This document shows positions 8,061 to 16,971 of a DNA stretch of 60,522 bases, in pieces. The number at the start of each line of letters is the position of its first letter. Positions within the stretch are counted from its first letter, which is position 1. The notes under the pieces were generated by a model. That model ran no database searches. It was not told the DNA's origin and saw nothing but the letters and a program-made list of their open reading frames with translations. The stretch lies in contig CACYPK010000019.1 of the NCBI GenBank assembly GCA_902776285.1, forward strand, positions 1 through 60,522, in the 5' to 3' direction. This DNA is from an uncultured Eubacteriales bacterium (lineage in GTDB: Bacteria > Bacillota > Clostridia > Peptostreptococcales > Anaerovoracaceae). The position numbers and the translations under genes were made by a program.

Positions 8061-8486
8061 ATGTTAATGCCAAAACGCGTTAAGCGCAGAAAACAGCACC
8101 GTGGCAGAATGAAGGGCATTGCAACAAAGGGCAATGCGGTAGCATACGGTTCATATGGACTTGCTGCTGACGGACGCGGCTGGATCGATTCGAAACAGAT
8201 CGAGGCTGCCCGTGTAGCAATGACAAGATCCATCAAAAGAGGCGGTAAGGTCTACATCAAGATCTTCCCGCACAAGCCGGTAAGTAAGAAGCCTATCGGA
8301 GTACGTATGGGATCCGGAAAGGGAGCTCCTGAGTACTGGGTAGCTGTAGTAAAGCCGGGCAGAGTAATGTTTGAGATCGACGGAGTCACCGAGGCTCAGG
8401 CCAGAGAGGCTATGAGACTTGCTGCTCACAAACTGCCGATCAAGTGCAAATTTGTTGTTAAGGGACAGGAAGGAGGAGCTCAGTAA
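8061..8486 (+). CDS. rplP: 50S ribosomal protein L16
   Basis: 141 residues, normal length for uL16. It begins [17 protein letters not shown] and contains the [20 protein letters not shown] stretch. L16 positions the A-site tRNA elbow and is a late assembly protein. Its stop overlaps the rpmC start (TAATG), implying coupling. Confidence 0.97.
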   Translation: MLMPKRVKRRKQHRGRMKGIATKGNAVAYGSYGLAADGRGWIDSKQIEAARVAMTRSIKRGGKVYIKIFPHKPVSKKPIGVRMGSGKGAPEYWVAVVKPGRVMFEIDGVTEAQAREAMRLAAHKLPIKCKFVVKGQEGGAQ

Positions 8487-8686
8487 TGGACCTGAACAAG
8501 ATCAGAAAAATGACAGATCAGGAAAGAACTGCCGAGCTCGAAAGAATGAAGCAGGAGCTCTTCAACCTGAGATTCCAGCATGTTACAGGACAGCTGGAGA
8601 ACCCTGTAAGAATGAGAGAAGTCAGAAGAGATATCGCCAGAGTCAAGACCATCATGAGAGAGGTCGAGCAGGGCAGGAACGCGTAG
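8486..8686 (+). CDS. rpmC: 50S ribosomal protein L29
   Basis: 66 residues, typical of uL29, with the signature [28 protein letters not shown]. It lies next to L23 at the tunnel exit. Starts within the stop codon of rplP. Confidence 0.97.
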   Translation: MDLNKIRKMTDQERTAELERMKQELFNLRFQHVTGQLENPVRMREVRRDIARVKTIMREVEQGRNA

Positions 8687-8705
8687 AAAGGAGGAGATCT
8701 GACAA

Positions 8706-8960
8706 ATGGAAAGAAACAGAAGGAAGACGAGAGTCGGAATCGTTACAAGCGATAAGATGGATAAGACTATCGTAGTCGCTACAGAAGAGATCGTCAGACA
8801 CCCTCTCTACGGCAAGGGAGTCAAGAGGACTGTAAAGTTCAAGGCCCATGACGAGAACAATGAGTGTGGCATCGGCGATAAGGTCCTGATCATGGAGACC
8901 AGACCTCTGTCCAAGGACAAGAGATGGAGACTCGTCAGGATCGTAGAGAAAGCTAAGTAA
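8706..8960 (+). CDS. rpsQ: 30S ribosomal protein S17
   Basis: 84 residues, normal for uS17. It has the family start [19 protein letters not shown] and the [26 protein letters not shown] core, an OB fold that binds 16S rRNA in the 30S body. Preceded by AAAGGAGGAGATCTGACAA. Confidence 0.97.
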   Translation: MERNRRKTRVGIVTSDKMDKTIVVATEEIVRHPLYGKGVKRTVKFKAHDENNECGIGDKVLIMETRPLSKDKRWRLVRIVEKAK

Positions 8961-8974
8961 GGAGGCAACGGATC

Positions 8975-9349
8975 ATGATACAGACAGAAACAAGATTAAG
9001 AGTTGCCGACAATTCCGGAGCTAAAGAGCTGCTCTGCATCAGAGTCCTCGGAGGAACCGGCCGCAAGTACGCAAACATCGGTGACATCATCGTATGCACC
9101 GTTAAGGATGCTGCTCCGGGCGGAGCCGTAAAGAAGGGCGATGTAGTTAAGGCAGTAGTTGTAAGGACCAAGCGCGGCACAAGAAGAACTGACGGTTCGT
9201 ACGTCAAGTTCGATCAGAACGCGGCAGTCATCATCAAGGACAAGAACGACAAGACACCGGTTGGTACCCGTATCTTCGGACCTGTCGCCAGAGAACTGAG
9301 AGACTGCGGTTTCATGAAGATCGTGTCCCTGGCACCGGAAGTACTGTAG
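8975..9349 (+). CDS. rplN: 50S ribosomal protein L14
   Basis: 124 residues, two longer than most uL14. It carries [19 protein letters not shown] at the start and [13 protein letters not shown] near the end. L14 forms an intersubunit bridge and is the binding site of the silencing factor RsfS. Preceded by AAGGAGGCAACGGATC. Confidence 0.98.
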   Translation: MIQTETRLRVADNSGAKELLCIRVLGGTGRKYANIGDIIVCTVKDAAPGGAVKKGDVVKAVVVRTKRGTRRTDGSYVKFDQNAAVIIKDKNDKTPVGTRIFGPVARELRDCGFMKIVSLAPEVL

Positions 9350-9361
9350 GAGGTGCAAGAG

Positions 9362-9667
9362 ATGCAGATCAAGAAAGACGATACAGTAGTAGTGATCGCC
9401 GGTAAGGACAAGGGCAAGACTGGCCAGGTCCTCAGAACGATCCCTAAGAAGAACAAAGTAGTTGTCGAAGGCGTAAACATGCAGACAAAGCACGCCAGGG
9501 CAACAAGGACATCCGCTGCTGAGATCAAGCACATGGAAGGACCTATCGACGCTTCCAACGTCATGTTCTATGACAAGGACGCCAAGGCAGCCACCAGGAT
9601 CGGTCACAAGGTAGTGGACGGTAAAAAGGTAAGAGTCTCTAAGAAGACTGGAAAGACTATCGACTAG
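9362..9667 (+). CDS. rplX: 50S ribosomal protein L24
   Basis: 101 residues, the usual size for uL24. The KOW motif ([20 protein letters not shown]) is at residues 5-24. It is one of the first proteins to bind 23S rRNA. I place the start at the ATG at 9362 because the in-frame GTG at 9353 lies within the AGGAGG ribosome binding site. Confidence 0.97.
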   Translation: MQIKKDDTVVVIAGKDKGKTGQVLRTIPKKNKVVVEGVNMQTKHARATRTSAAEIKHMEGPIDASNVMFYDKDAKAATRIGHKVVDGKKVRVSKKTGKTID

Positions 9668-9683
9668 GAAAGGAGGAGCAGAC

Positions 9684-10235
9684 GTGGAAATCAGACTTAA
9701 AGACAAGTATAAAAAAGAAGTTTTCAAAGCCATGCAGGACAAGTTCGGCTACTCCAATCCTATGGAAGTTCCTAAGCTGACCAAGATCACCATCAACATG
9801 GGACTCAGCGAAGCAAAGGACAACGCCAAGGTGCTCGAGAGTGCGGTCAAGGAGATCGCTCTCATCGCGGGTCAGAGACCTGTAGTCACAAAGGCAAGAA
9901 AGTCCATCGCTAACTTCAAGGTCAGAGAGGGAATGCCGGTCGGAGCCAAGGTCACGCTCAGAGGCGACAGAATGTACGTATTCGCCGACAAGCTGTTCAA
10001 CATCTCTCTTCCGAGAGTAAGAGACTTCAAGGGTCTCAGCAGGAACTCCTTTGACGGCAGAGGCAATTACTCCATGGGTCTCAAGGAGCAGCTCATATTC
10101 CCTGAGATCGTGTACGATAACGTTGACACCATCAAGGGCATGAACATCGTCTTCACAACAACAGCGAAGACTGACGAAGAAGCTCAGGCACTGCTGGAGC
10201 TCATGGGAATGCCGTTTGAGAAGAGCGTTCGCTAG
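9684..10235 (+). CDS. rplE: 50S ribosomal protein L5
   Basis: 183 residues, close to the usual 179 for uL5. It contains [17 protein letters not shown], the 5S-binding region, and [15 protein letters not shown]. It binds 5S rRNA with L18 and contacts P-site tRNA. The start is GTG at 9684, supported by AAAGGAGGAGCAGAC. Confidence 0.97.
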   Translation: MEIRLKDKYKKEVFKAMQDKFGYSNPMEVPKLTKITINMGLSEAKDNAKVLESAVKEIALIAGQRPVVTKARKSIANFKVREGMPVGAKVTLRGDRMYVFADKLFNISLPRVRDFKGLSRNSFDGRGNYSMGLKEQLIFPEIVYDNVDTIKGMNIVFTTTAKTDEEAQALLELMGMPFEKSVR

Positions 10236-10249
10236 TATAGGAGGAGAAA

Positions 10250-10435
10250 ATGGCAAAGACTTCACTGAAAGTTAAGCAGACAAGGAAGCCTAAGTATTCG
10301 ACAAGAGCTTATACAAGATGCAAGGTTTGCGGAAGACCGCACTCCGTGCTCAAGAAGTATGGCATTTGCCGTATCTGCTTCAGAGAGCTTGCTTACAAGG
10401 GCGAGATCCCGGGAGTTAAGAAAGCAAGCTGGTAG
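10250..10435 (+). CDS. rpsN: 30S ribosomal protein S14, zinc-binding type
   Basis: 61 residues, the short zinc-ribbon form of uS14 typical of Gram-positive bacteria. Four cysteines in CKVC and CRIC are the zinc ligands, followed by the conserved [18 protein letters not shown] end. Its C+ type matters for zinc economy; no zinc-free paralogue is visible here. It is followed by a 234-base gap holding an inserted repeat rather than by rpsH directly. Confidence 0.98.
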   Translation: MAKTSLKVKQTRKPKYSTRAYTRCKVCGRPHSVLKKYGICRICFRELAYKGEIPGVKKASW

Positions 10436-10479
10436 AAACTAAAAGCTATTATTTTCGCAGGCCCTGAAATGAAAAGGGG

Positions 10480-10621
10480 CAGCCTCATGATACGTGACGA
10501 GGGGCTCTGCGGTAGCCGGTGCTTAGCGACTGGCAAGCCGCAGGCGCAGACAGAGCTTAGCACCGCTGCGTTAAGCCGCAGCGAGGCGAGAGCCGTACCC
10601 GAGGAGTGCATTATGAGGCTG
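10480..10621 (-). repeat. Structured interspersed element, copy 1 (minus orientation)
   Basis: A foldable block between rpsN and rpsH closed by CAGCCTCAT (10480-10488) and ATGAGGCTG (10613-10621). Its core, 10496-10598, is the reverse complement of 14481-14583 between secY and adk, with roughly 12 differences and one indel over about 100 bases. Three internal helices are kept in both copies by compensatory changes. Read on the minus strand one helix uses a T-G wobble that would be a mismatch on the plus strand, which weakly favours the minus strand as the RNA strand. It may be a MITE/ERIC-like element or a mobile structured RNA. Confidence 0.85.
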
Positions 10622-10669
10622 ACACAAACTGTTTCAGGGAACCACGTTAAGAAAGGAGAACTTACTGTT

Positions 10670-11068
10670 ATGTCAATGACAGACCCAATCGCAGATATGC
10701 TGACAAGGATCAGAAACGCGAACACCGCAGGTCACGCTTCCGTAGACGTACCGGCTTCGAAGATGAAGAAGTCGATCGCGGAGATCCTCCTCAACGAGGG
10801 ATTCATCAGCGGATATGAGGTAGTTTCTGACAATGCTCAGGGTACTATCAAGATCGATCTCAAGTACGGCCCTGGCCGCGAGAAAACGATCATCGGAATC
10901 AAGAAGATATCAAAGCCGGGACTCAGAGTCTACGCTAAGGCTGACAGAGTACCGAAGGTCCTCGGAGGACTCGGTATCGCCATCCTGTCCACTTCCAAGG
11001 GTGTTATCACCGATAAGGAAGCGCGCAAGCTCGGTGTCGGCGGAGAAGTTATTTGTTACGTTTGGTAG
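10670..11068 (+). CDS. rpsH: 30S ribosomal protein S8
   Basis: 132 residues, normal for uS8. It begins [18 protein letters not shown] and ends with the [11 protein letters not shown] signature. S8 binds the central domain of 16S rRNA and in many bacteria represses the spc operon. The start at 10670 follows AAGAAAGGAGAA; the open frame farther upstream runs through the inserted repeat and is not coding. Confidence 0.97.
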   Translation: MSMTDPIADMLTRIRNANTAGHASVDVPASKMKKSIAEILLNEGFISGYEVVSDNAQGTIKIDLKYGPGREKTIIGIKKISKPGLRVYAKADRVPKVLGGLGIAILSTSKGVITDKEARKLGVGGEVICYVW

Positions 11069-11080
11069 GAGGTAGACGAA

Positions 11081-11623
11081 ATGTCAAGAATCGGTATTAG
11101 ACCAATCACCATCCCTGCCGGCGTAGAAGTAACGGTAGAAGATGGAAACGTCGTCAAGGTTAAGGGACCTAAGGGCGAGCTTTCCGCAAAGGTCGGAAGC
11201 ACCATGAAGGTCAGCGTAGAAGACGGAACTCTCAAGGTTGAGAGACCTGACGACAGCAGAGAAAACAGATCGCAGCACGGTCTGGCAAGAACTCTCATCG
11301 ACAACATGGTCACGGGAGTTACACAGGGATTCGAGAGAAAGCTGCTTATCGTGGGCGTTGGATACTCCGCTGCAAAGCAGGGCAAGAAGCTCGTGCTGAA
11401 GCTCGGATATTCCCACCCGATCGAGCTCGAAGATCCAGAAGGTATCACTACGGAGACTCCGGATGCAAACACCATCCTTATCAAGGGAATCGACAAGGCG
11501 CAGGTAGGCAACTACGCAGCCAACATCAGAGCATGGAGACCGCCTGAACCATACAAGGGCAAGGGCATCCTGTACGATGGAGAAGTCGTCCACAAGAAGG
11601 AAGGCAAGAGCGGAGCAGCATAG
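11081..11623 (+). CDS. rplF: 50S ribosomal protein L6
   Basis: 180 residues, as expected for uL6. It starts [16 protein letters not shown] and carries the YSHPIE segment and the C-terminal [15 protein letters not shown] motif. It lies near the GTPase-associated centre at the base of the L7/L12 stalk. Preceded by GGAGGTAGACGAA. Confidence 0.98.
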   Translation: MSRIGIRPITIPAGVEVTVEDGNVVKVKGPKGELSAKVGSTMKVSVEDGTLKVERPDDSRENRSQHGLARTLIDNMVTGVTQGFERKLLIVGVGYSAAKQGKKLVLKLGYSHPIELEDPEGITTETPDANTILIKGIDKAQVGNYAANIRAWRPPEPYKGKGILYDGEVVHKKEGKSGAA

Positions 11624-11639
11624 GAAAGGAGGAAAGAAA

Positions 11640-12005
11640 ATGGCAAATAAGAGCAGAAATGACAGAAGACTCAAGAGACATGCAAGAGTCCGTAAAAACG
11701 TTTTCGGAACTCCTGAGAAGCCGAGAATGTGCGTATTCAGATCTAACGCGAATATTTCGGTTCAGATCATCGACGACGTCAACGGAAAGACTCTTGTCAG
11801 CGCTTCATCGCTCGACAAGGATCTCAAGAAGGAGATCGCTTACGGCGGAAACAAGGAAGCTGCCGCGAAGGTCGGCAAGGCGATCGCAGAGAAAGCTGTT
11901 GCAGCAGGCATCAAGGAAGTGTGCTTTGACAGAGGCGGATACCTCTTCCACGGCAGAGTCAAGGAACTCGCTGATGCAGCACGCGAAGCCGGATTGGATT
12001 TCTAA
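11640..12005 (+). CDS. rplR: 50S ribosomal protein L18
   Basis: 121 residues, typical of uL18, with [16 protein letters not shown] near the start and [24 protein letters not shown] at the end. It binds 5S rRNA with L5. The start at 11640 follows AAAGGAGGAAAGAAA; an upstream in-frame ATG at 11577 lies inside rplF and has no ribosome binding site. Confidence 0.97.
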   Translation: MANKSRNDRRLKRHARVRKNVFGTPEKPRMCVFRSNANISVQIIDDVNGKTLVSASSLDKDLKKEIAYGGNKEAAAKVGKAIAEKAVAAGIKEVCFDRGGYLFHGRVKELADAAREAGLDF

Positions 12006-12019
12006 GGGAGGATACGTAA

Positions 12020-12523
12020 ATGCAGAGTAAAGTAGACGCATCCAAGCTGGAGCTTACGGAAGAGATCGTGGACATCAGACGTGTTGCCAAGACAGTTAAG
12101 GGCGGAAGAAATATGAGATTCTCCGTTACAGTAGTTGTCGGCGACGGCGAAGGCCACGTAGGAATGGGCCTCGGCAAGGCGATCGAGATCCCTGAAGCCG
12201 TGAGAAAGGCTACAGAAGATGCTAAAAAGAAACTGATATATGTACCGACAGTCGGAACTACGGTTCCTCACGAGACTGTTGGTGAGTTCGGAGCGGGCAA
12301 GGTCCTCATCATGCCTTCCGCAAAGGGTACAGGCGTTATCGCGGGTTCATCCGTACGTACAGTGCTCGAAGCAGCAGGAATCAAGGACGTAAGAGCCAAG
12401 TCGCTCGGAACAAGCAACACCGGAAACATGGCGAGAGCAACAATGGAAGGTCTTAAGAACCTGACAACCGTTGAGGAAGTTGCCAAGCGCCGTGGTAAGA
12501 CACCGGAAGAGATCATCGGATAG
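12020..12523 (+). CDS. rpsE: 30S ribosomal protein S5
   Basis: 167 residues, usual for uS5. It shows the double-stranded-RNA-binding-like N-domain with [25 protein letters not shown] and the C-terminal [26 protein letters not shown]5 is part of the mRNA entry channel and influences decoding accuracy. Preceded by AGGGAGGATACGTAA. Confidence 0.98.
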   Translation: MQSKVDASKLELTEEIVDIRRVAKTVKGGRNMRFSVTVVVGDGEGHVGMGLGKAIEIPEAVRKATEDAKKKLIYVPTVGTTVPHETVGEFGAGKVLIMPSAKGTGVIAGSSVRTVLEAAGIKDVRAKSLGTSNTGNMARATMEGLKNLTTVEEVAKRRGKTPEEIIG

Positions 12524-12535
12524 GAGGCAAGGGAA

Positions 12536-12715
12536 ATGGCAAAACTGAAAATCACACTGGTCAAGAGCCCTATCGCTTGCCAGCCTAGGCAGAAGAAGAC
12601 AGTTGAGGCTCTCGGACTGAGGAAGCTCAATCACTCGGTAGAGCTTGAGGACTCCCCTGCAACAAGAGGAGCTATCAACAAGGTCTCACATCTGCTCAAA
12701 GTAGAAGAACTGTAA
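12536..12715 (+). CDS. rpmD: 50S ribosomal protein L30
   Basis: 59 residues, normal for bacterial uL30. The translation shows the family's [20 protein letters not shown] start and [10 protein letters not shown] core, ending in [13 protein letters not shown]. It is a 23S-binding protein of the 50S subunit. The ATG at 12536 follows TAGGAGGCAAGGGAA right after rpsE, and rplO follows 14 bases after its stop. Confidence 0.97.
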   Translation: MAKLKITLVKSPIACQPRQKKTVEALGLRKLNHSVELEDSPATRGAINKVSHLLKVEEL

Positions 12716-12729
12716 GGAGGGCAAAGGCC

Positions 12730-13170
12730 ATGAGAATTCATGAACTTAAAAAGCCTGAGGGCTCCACGAAAGCTCCTAAGAGAATCGGCCGCGGCCAGGG
12801 TACCGGACAGGGCACAACTGCCGGCAGAGGTATGAACGGTCAGAACTCCAGAAGCGGCGGCGGAGTAAGACTCGGCTTCGAGGGTGGCCAGATGCCACTC
12901 TACAGAAGACTCCCTAAGAGGGGCTTCACCAACAAATGGGCTAAAGAGTACGCTGAAGTAAACGTTAAGGATCTCAACAGATTCGAAGACGGCGCTGTCG
13001 TAGATCTTGCCGCTCTGCTCGAGACAGGTCTTGTAAGAAAGGCCCTTGACGGAGTCAAGATCCTCGGCAACGGCGAACTCGAGAAGAAGCTCACCGTTAA
13101 GGCTGAGAAATTCACAAAGAGCGCTGCCGAAAAGATCGAAAAGGCAGGCGGAAAGGCAGAGGTCATCTGA
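12730..13170 (+). CDS. rplO: 50S ribosomal protein L15
   Basis: 146 residues, as expected for uL15. It has [22 protein letters not shown] and the glycine-rich [35 protein letters not shown] stretch that threads into 23S rRNA. Its stop overlaps the secY start (TGATG), coupling ribosome and translocon synthesis. Confidence 0.97.
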   Translation: MRIHELKKPEGSTKAPKRIGRGQGTGQGTTAGRGMNGQNSRSGGGVRLGFEGGQMPLYRRLPKRGFTNKWAKEYAEVNVKDLNRFEDGAVVDLAALLETGLVRKALDGVKILGNGELEKKLTVKAEKFTKSAAEKIEKAGGKAEVI

Positions 13171-14450
13171 TGGAATTTGTGAAGACATTCTCTAAGGCAT
13201 GGAAAATACCGGAGATTAGACAAAAGATAATCTTCACGCTTCTGATGCTGCTGATATACAGGATCGGCTCCAATATTCCGGTCCCGGGTATCGACAGAGA
13301 GTATCTTGCGCAGATGTTTTCGGGAGAGACCGGACTTCTCGATCTCTTCGACCTGTTCTCGGGCGGTGCGTTCAGCAACTTCACGATATTCGCGCTGAGC
13401 ATCACCCCATACATTACCGCATCGATCATCATTCAGCTGCTGACAATCGCGTTCCCGTACTTTGAGCGTCTCGCCAAGGAGGGAGCGGAAGGCCGCAAGA
13501 AGATGGCGGCGATCACCAGATACATGACAGTCGTGCTCGGACTTATCCAGGCGGTAGGTCTCACGGTAGGTCTGTTCAGAAGAGCGATCGTCGACAAGAG
13601 CGCCTTCAGCATGATCACCATAATAATAGTTCTGACCGCGGGTACCGCGTTCCTGATGTGGCTCGGTGAGCAGATCAACGAGTACGGCATCGGAAACGGT
13701 ATCTCGATGATAATCTTCGGCGGAATCGTCGCGAGACTTCCGTCCGCAGTCAGGGGCGTTGCCGCTCAGGTAAGGGACGGAGCCGTCTCGCTCGTAGCGG
13801 TTATCGCGCTGCTTATCGTCGCGGTCCTGATCACCATGGTCATCATCATGATGCAGCAGGGTGTAAGAAAGATCCCGGTGCAGTACGCGAAGCGCGTCGT
13901 AGGACGCAAGATGTACGGAGGCCAGTCGACTCACATTCCTATGAAGGTGAACCAGGCCGGCGTTATCCCAATCATCTTCTCGATATCGCTGCTGCAGTTC
14001 CCGCTGACGATCACATACTTCGTTCCGGACTCCGCTTTCACGGATTTCGTCACCAAGTATCTGTCGCCTTCGGGTAACCCGGGTGTGTGGGTATATGCGG
14101 CACTCAACATTTTGCTGACAGTGTTCTTCACATATTTCTACACAGCGATAATGTTCAACCCGGCAGACGTTGCCGACAACATGAGACAGAACGGCGGATT
14201 CATTCCGGGTATCAGACCGGGAGTCGCCACCGTGGAATATCTGTCCAGGATCATGAGCAGACTGTGCTTCGCCGGAGGAATCTTCCTTGCGGCAGTAGCT
14301 ACCATCCCTACGATCGTAAGCGTATTCACGCCGTTCAACTTCAGCTTCGGCGGAACATCATTGCTGATCATGGTGGGCGTAGCGCTCGACATAGTACAGC
14401 AGCTTGAGAATCAGATGCTGATGAGGAATTATCAGGGCTTCCTTAAATAA
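13170..14450 (+). CDS. secY: Protein translocase subunit SecY
   Basis: 426 residues with ten predicted membrane segments. Typical SecY features include RIGSNIPVPGIDREYL after TM1, the plug region near FSGGAFSNFTIFALSITPYI, and the cytosolic loop GVRKIPVQYAKR that contacts SecA and the ribosome. SecY forms the channel for Sec-dependent export with SecE and SecG. It is coupled to rplO, and a structured repeat separates it from adk. Confidence 0.98.
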   Translation: MEFVKTFSKAWKIPEIRQKIIFTLLMLLIYRIGSNIPVPGIDREYLAQMFSGETGLLDLFDLFSGGAFSNFTIFALSITPYITASIIIQLLTIAFPYFERLAKEGAEGRKKMAAITRYMTVVLGLIQAVGLTVGLFRRAIVDKSAFSMITIIIVLTAGTAFLMWLGEQINEYGIGNGISMIIFGGIVARLPSAVRGVAAQVRDGAVSLVAVIALLIVAVLITMVIIMMQQGVRKIPVQYAKRVVGRKMYGGQSTHIPMKVNQAGVIPIIFSISLLQFPLTITYFVPDSAFTDFVTKYLSPSGNPGVWVYAALNILLTVFFTYFYTAIMFNPADVADNMRQNGGFIPGIRPGVATVEYLSRIMSRLCFAGGIFLAAVATIPTIVSVFTPFNFSFGGTSLLIMVGVALDIVQQLENQMLMRNYQGFLK

Positions 14451-14455
14451 TATGA

Positions 14456-14602
14456 CGAGCTGCGCATATTGCTCGCCGGAGTACGGCTCTCGCCTCGTTC
14501 CGGCTTAACGCAGCGGTACTAAGCTCTGACTTCGCCTGAAGGCTTGTCAATCGCTAAGTACCGGCTACCGGAAAGCCTCCGCCTCGCAACAATGCGCATC
14601 TC
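14456..14602 (+). repeat. Structured interspersed element, copy 2 (plus orientation)
   Basis: The 185-base secY-adk spacer is mostly this element. Its core 14481-14583 is the reverse complement of the core in the rpsN-rpsH spacer. The outer arms GAGCTGCGCAT and ATGCGCATCTC pair with each other but are unrelated to the outer arms of copy 1. Internal helices TTCCGG/CCGGAA, GGTACTaAGC/GCTaAGTACC and CTTC/GAAG all differ from copy 1 by paired changes. Function unknown; it may be transcribed in the operon mRNA as an intercistronic structure. Confidence 0.85.
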
Positions 14603-14635
14603 ACAACTAGTATTAAGTAAGAAAGGAATATCCTT

Positions 14636-15280
14636 ATGAGAGCGGTATTACTTGGACCTCCGGGTGCGGGCAAAGGCACCCAGGCAGTCAGACTGGTAGA
14701 AAAGTACGGCATCCCTCAGATCTCTACGGGAGACATCTTCCGTAAGAACATCAAGGAAGGGACCGAACTCGGCAAGAAGGCTCAGGAGTACACAAACTCC
14801 GGCAGACTCGTTCCTGACGAGCTGGTAGTCGACCTCGTGGCCGACAGGCTCACATGGGACGATTGCGCAAACGGCTATCTCCTCGACGGATTCCCGAGGA
14901 CCATCGCTCAGGCGGAGGCCTTCGACAAGATGCTCGAGAAGAGCGGTCAGAAACTCGACGCGGTCATAAATTTCGAAGTCGGTTATGAGACTCTCATACA
15001 GAGACTGACCGGCAGAAGACTGTGCAAGGACTGCGGAGCAAGCTACCACGTCGTATTTACACCTCCTGCAAAAGAGGGCGTATGCGACAAGTGCGGCGGT
15101 GAGCTCGAGCAGCGCAAGGATGATACAAGAGAGACTGCTGAGAAGAGGATCGAGATCTACGAGGAATCGACAGCTCCGCTGATCGAATACTATACAAAGA
15201 CCGGCCTTATCAAGAACTTCGACGCAGAGAAGAAACCGGCCGAAGTATTCGCGGACATAGTCGCGGAGATCGGGGAGTAA
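14636..15280 (+). CDS. adk: Adenylate kinase, zinc-lid type
   Basis: 214 residues, the long form. The P-loop GPPGAGKGT is at residues 7-15, and the LID domain carries the four cysteines CKDC and CDKC that bind zinc in Gram-positive enzymes. It interconverts ATP + AMP and 2 ADP. DGFPRT in the AMP-binding region is present. Preceded by AAGAAAGGAATATCCTT; map follows 7 bases after the stop. Confidence 0.98.
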   Translation: MRAVLLGPPGAGKGTQAVRLVEKYGIPQISTGDIFRKNIKEGTELGKKAQEYTNSGRLVPDELVVDLVADRLTWDDCANGYLLDGFPRTIAQAEAFDKMLEKSGQKLDAVINFEVGYETLIQRLTGRRLCKDCGASYHVVFTPPAKEGVCDKCGGELEQRKDDTRETAEKRIEIYEESTAPLIEYYTKTGLIKNFDAEKKPAEVFADIVAEIGE

Positions 15281-15287
15281 GCAGGAC

Positions 15288-16037
15288 ATGATAATTATCA
15301 AGTCTAAACGCGAGATCGAACTCATGAGGGAGCCTTGCAAGGTCACGGCAGAAATGCTTGAGGACCTCGCGGGATTCATCAGACCGGGCGTATCGACGAT
15401 GGACATCAGCGAATTCGTCGAAAAAAGGATAACCGGACACGGCATGACACCGACATTCAAGGGCTACGGCGGATTTCCCGAAGCAGCCTGCGTGTCTGTC
15501 AATGAAGAGGTCATCCACGGAATACCGAACGCCTCAAGAAAGCTCAAAGAAGGAGACATCGTGAGCATCGATGTGGGCGCTACGTACAAAGGCTATAACA
15601 GCGACGCGGCGCGCACGTACCCGGTCGGCGTAATAAGCGCAGAAGACCAGAAGCTCATCGATGTCACCCGTCAGAGCTTCTTCGAAGGCATCAAGTACGC
15701 CATGGAAGGCTTCAGGATAGGAGATATCGGACACGCGGTCCAGCAGTATGCCGAGAGCTTCGGCATGGGAGTCATAAGGGACTATACCGGTCACGGCACC
15801 GGCACCAAGCTCCACGAGGACCCGTACATACCTAACTACGGAAAACCGGGCAAGGGCGCTAAGATAGAGAGAAACATGACTCTCGCCATAGAGCCGATGC
15901 TGGCCCTGGGCACGTACAATGTAAGAGTGCTGGGCAACGAATGGACCGTAGTAACGGCGGACGGCAGAAGGGCCGCCCACTACGAGAACACAATACTCGT
16001 CACCGACGGAGAACCTGAGATCTTAACTCTGCAATAG
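15288..16037 (+). CDS. map: Methionine aminopeptidase type I
   Basis: 249 residues, normal for the short bacterial form without an N-terminal extension. Metal ligands are visible in [15 protein letters not shown] (two Asp), GHGTG (His), AIEPM (Glu) and the final [14 protein letters not shown] (Glu). It removes the initiator methionine from nascent chains at the ribosome exit, consistent with its place among ribosomal genes. Weak ribosome binding site (CAGGAC) but close coupling to adk. Confidence 0.97.
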   Translation: MIIIKSKREIELMREPCKVTAEMLEDLAGFIRPGVSTMDISEFVEKRITGHGMTPTFKGYGGFPEAACVSVNEEVIHGIPNASRKLKEGDIVSIDVGATYKGYNSDAARTYPVGVISAEDQKLIDVTRQSFFEGIKYAMEGFRIGDIGHAVQQYAESFGMGVIRDYTGHGTGTKLHEDPYIPNYGKPGKGAKIERNMTLAIEPMLALGTYNVRVLGNEWTVVTADGRRAAHYENTILVTDGEPEILTLQ

Positions 16038-16047
16038 GAGGGACCTA

Positions 16048-16266
16048 ATGGCTAAAAGCAATACAATAGAGGCAATGGGAACCGTTATCGACGCGCAGCC
16101 GAACGCAATGTTCAAGGTAAGGCTGGACAACGATTTCGAAATACTCGCTCATATCTCCGGCAAGATCAGGATGAACTACATCCGCATACTGCCGGGTGAC
16201 AGAGTTAAGGTCGAATTATCGCCTTACGATCTGACCCGCGGAAGGATCACTTGGAGAGAGAAGTAA
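16048..16266 (+). CDS. infA: Translation initiation factor IF-1
   Basis: 72 residues, the full S1-like OB fold of IF-1: [21 protein letters not shown], then [20 protein letters not shown] and [18 protein letters not shown]. It blocks the A site and assists IF-2 and IF-3 during initiation. Preceded by TAGGAGGGACCTA. The structured element copy B begins at the first base after its stop. Confidence 0.98.
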   Translation: MAKSNTIEAMGTVIDAQPNAMFKVRLDNDFEILAHISGKIRMNYIRILPGDRVKVELSPYDLTRGRITWREK

Positions 16267-16340
16267 GGTTTCCTGCGGATTTACGGCGCTGCCGTAAGGA
16301 CGGAAGCCTTGATCTACGGGGGCTGGACCCCTTTGATAAA
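16267..16340 (+). ncRNA. Structured element directly after the infA stop codon (copy B)
   Basis: This has the same architecture as 64-131. The closing stem is GGTTTCC (16267-16273) with GGAAGCC (16102-type position, 16302-16308). The inner hairpin is ACGGC/GCCGT (16283-16287 with 16291-16295). The strand CCTTGATCT is shared with copy A, and a further hairpin of G-rich and C-rich arms follows at 16317-16335. The closing-stem differences from copy A include two full compensations and one wobble. It lies immediately before the ribosome binding site of rpmJ, so it could influence L36 translation. Confidence 0.6.
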
Positions 16341-16354
16341 AAAAGGAGAAAGCA

Positions 16355-16468
16355 ATGAAAGTTAGAGCATCTGTTAAGCCTATGTGCGACAAGTGCAAGG
16401 TCATCAAGAGACACGGCCGCGTAATGGTCATCTGCGAGAACCCTAAGCACAAACAGCGTCAGGGCTAA
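16355..16468 (+). CDS. rpmJ: 50S ribosomal protein L36, zinc-binding type
   Basis: 37 residues: [21 protein letters not shown] and so on to HKQRQG. Three Cys and a His (CDKC, ICENPKH) form the zinc site of the C+ form of bL36, the last protein to join the 50S. Start at 16355 is preceded by AAAAGGAGAAAGCA. Its position between infA and rpsM is the standard order. Confidence 0.98.
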   Translation: MKVRASVKPMCDKCKVIKRHGRVMVICENPKHKQRQG

Positions 16469-16481
16469 TCAAATAGTTAAT

Positions 16482-16565
16482 AAGTGCGCAGCGCCGGGGC
16501 TGCGGTAAAACACTTTAAATCAAACATGGAACACCCGTCTGTATCGCCCCCGGAAAGGCGACGGA
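16482..16565 (+). promoter_or_regulatory. Structured leader before rpsM (alpha operon)
   Basis: The 118-base gap between rpmJ and rpsM folds into two units. The first has AAGTG (16482-16486) with CACTT (16511-16515) around CGCAGC/GCTGCG (16487-16492 with 16499-16504). The second is CCGT (16535-16538) with ACGG (16561-16564) around CGCC/GGCG (16545-16548 with 16557-16560). In some bacteria S4 represses the alpha operon at a structure just before rpsM, and rpsD lies in this operon; that this is the S4 target is inference. Confidence 0.45.
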
Positions 16566-16586
16566 AGATGGGAAAGGAGGAAAAAC

Positions 16587-16952
16587 ATGGCAAGAATTGC
16601 CGGAGTGGACCTGCCTAGAGATAAGAGGATCGAATACGGTCTCACATACATCTACGGAATCGGACTCCACACATCCAGAGAGATTCTCGCTAAGGCGGGA
16701 GTCGATCCTGACATCAGAGTCAGAGATCTGACAGAAGAAGACGCCGGTAAGATCAGAAGAGTCATCGATGCTGACTACATGGTAGAGGGTGACCTCAGAA
16801 GAGAGGTTTCTCTTAACATCAAGAGACTCATGGAGATCGGATCTTACAGAGGTATCAGACACAGAAGAGGACTCCCTGTAAGGGGTCAGAAGACGAAGAC
16901 GAACGCAAGGACACGCAAGGGCCCGAAGCGCCTCGCCGGAAAGAAGAGATAA
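16587..16952 (+). CDS. rpsM: 30S ribosomal protein S13
   Basis: 121 residues, typical for uS13. It starts [25 protein letters not shown] and ends with the basic [24 protein letters not shown] tail that contacts P-site tRNA. It bridges the head to the 50S subunit. AAAGGAGGAAAAAC precedes the ATG. Confidence 0.98.
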   Translation: MARIAGVDLPRDKRIEYGLTYIYGIGLHTSREILAKAGVDPDIRVRDLTEEDAGKIRRVIDADYMVEGDLRREVSLNIKRLMEIGSYRGIRHRRGLPVRGQKTKTNARTRKGPKRLAGKKR

Positions 16953-16971
16953 GGGGAAGGAGGTATAAGTT

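Noticed and set aside
10469..10669. N-terminal extension of S8
   Set aside because: The open frame upstream of 10670 runs through the inserted repeat element; S8 is full length from 10670.
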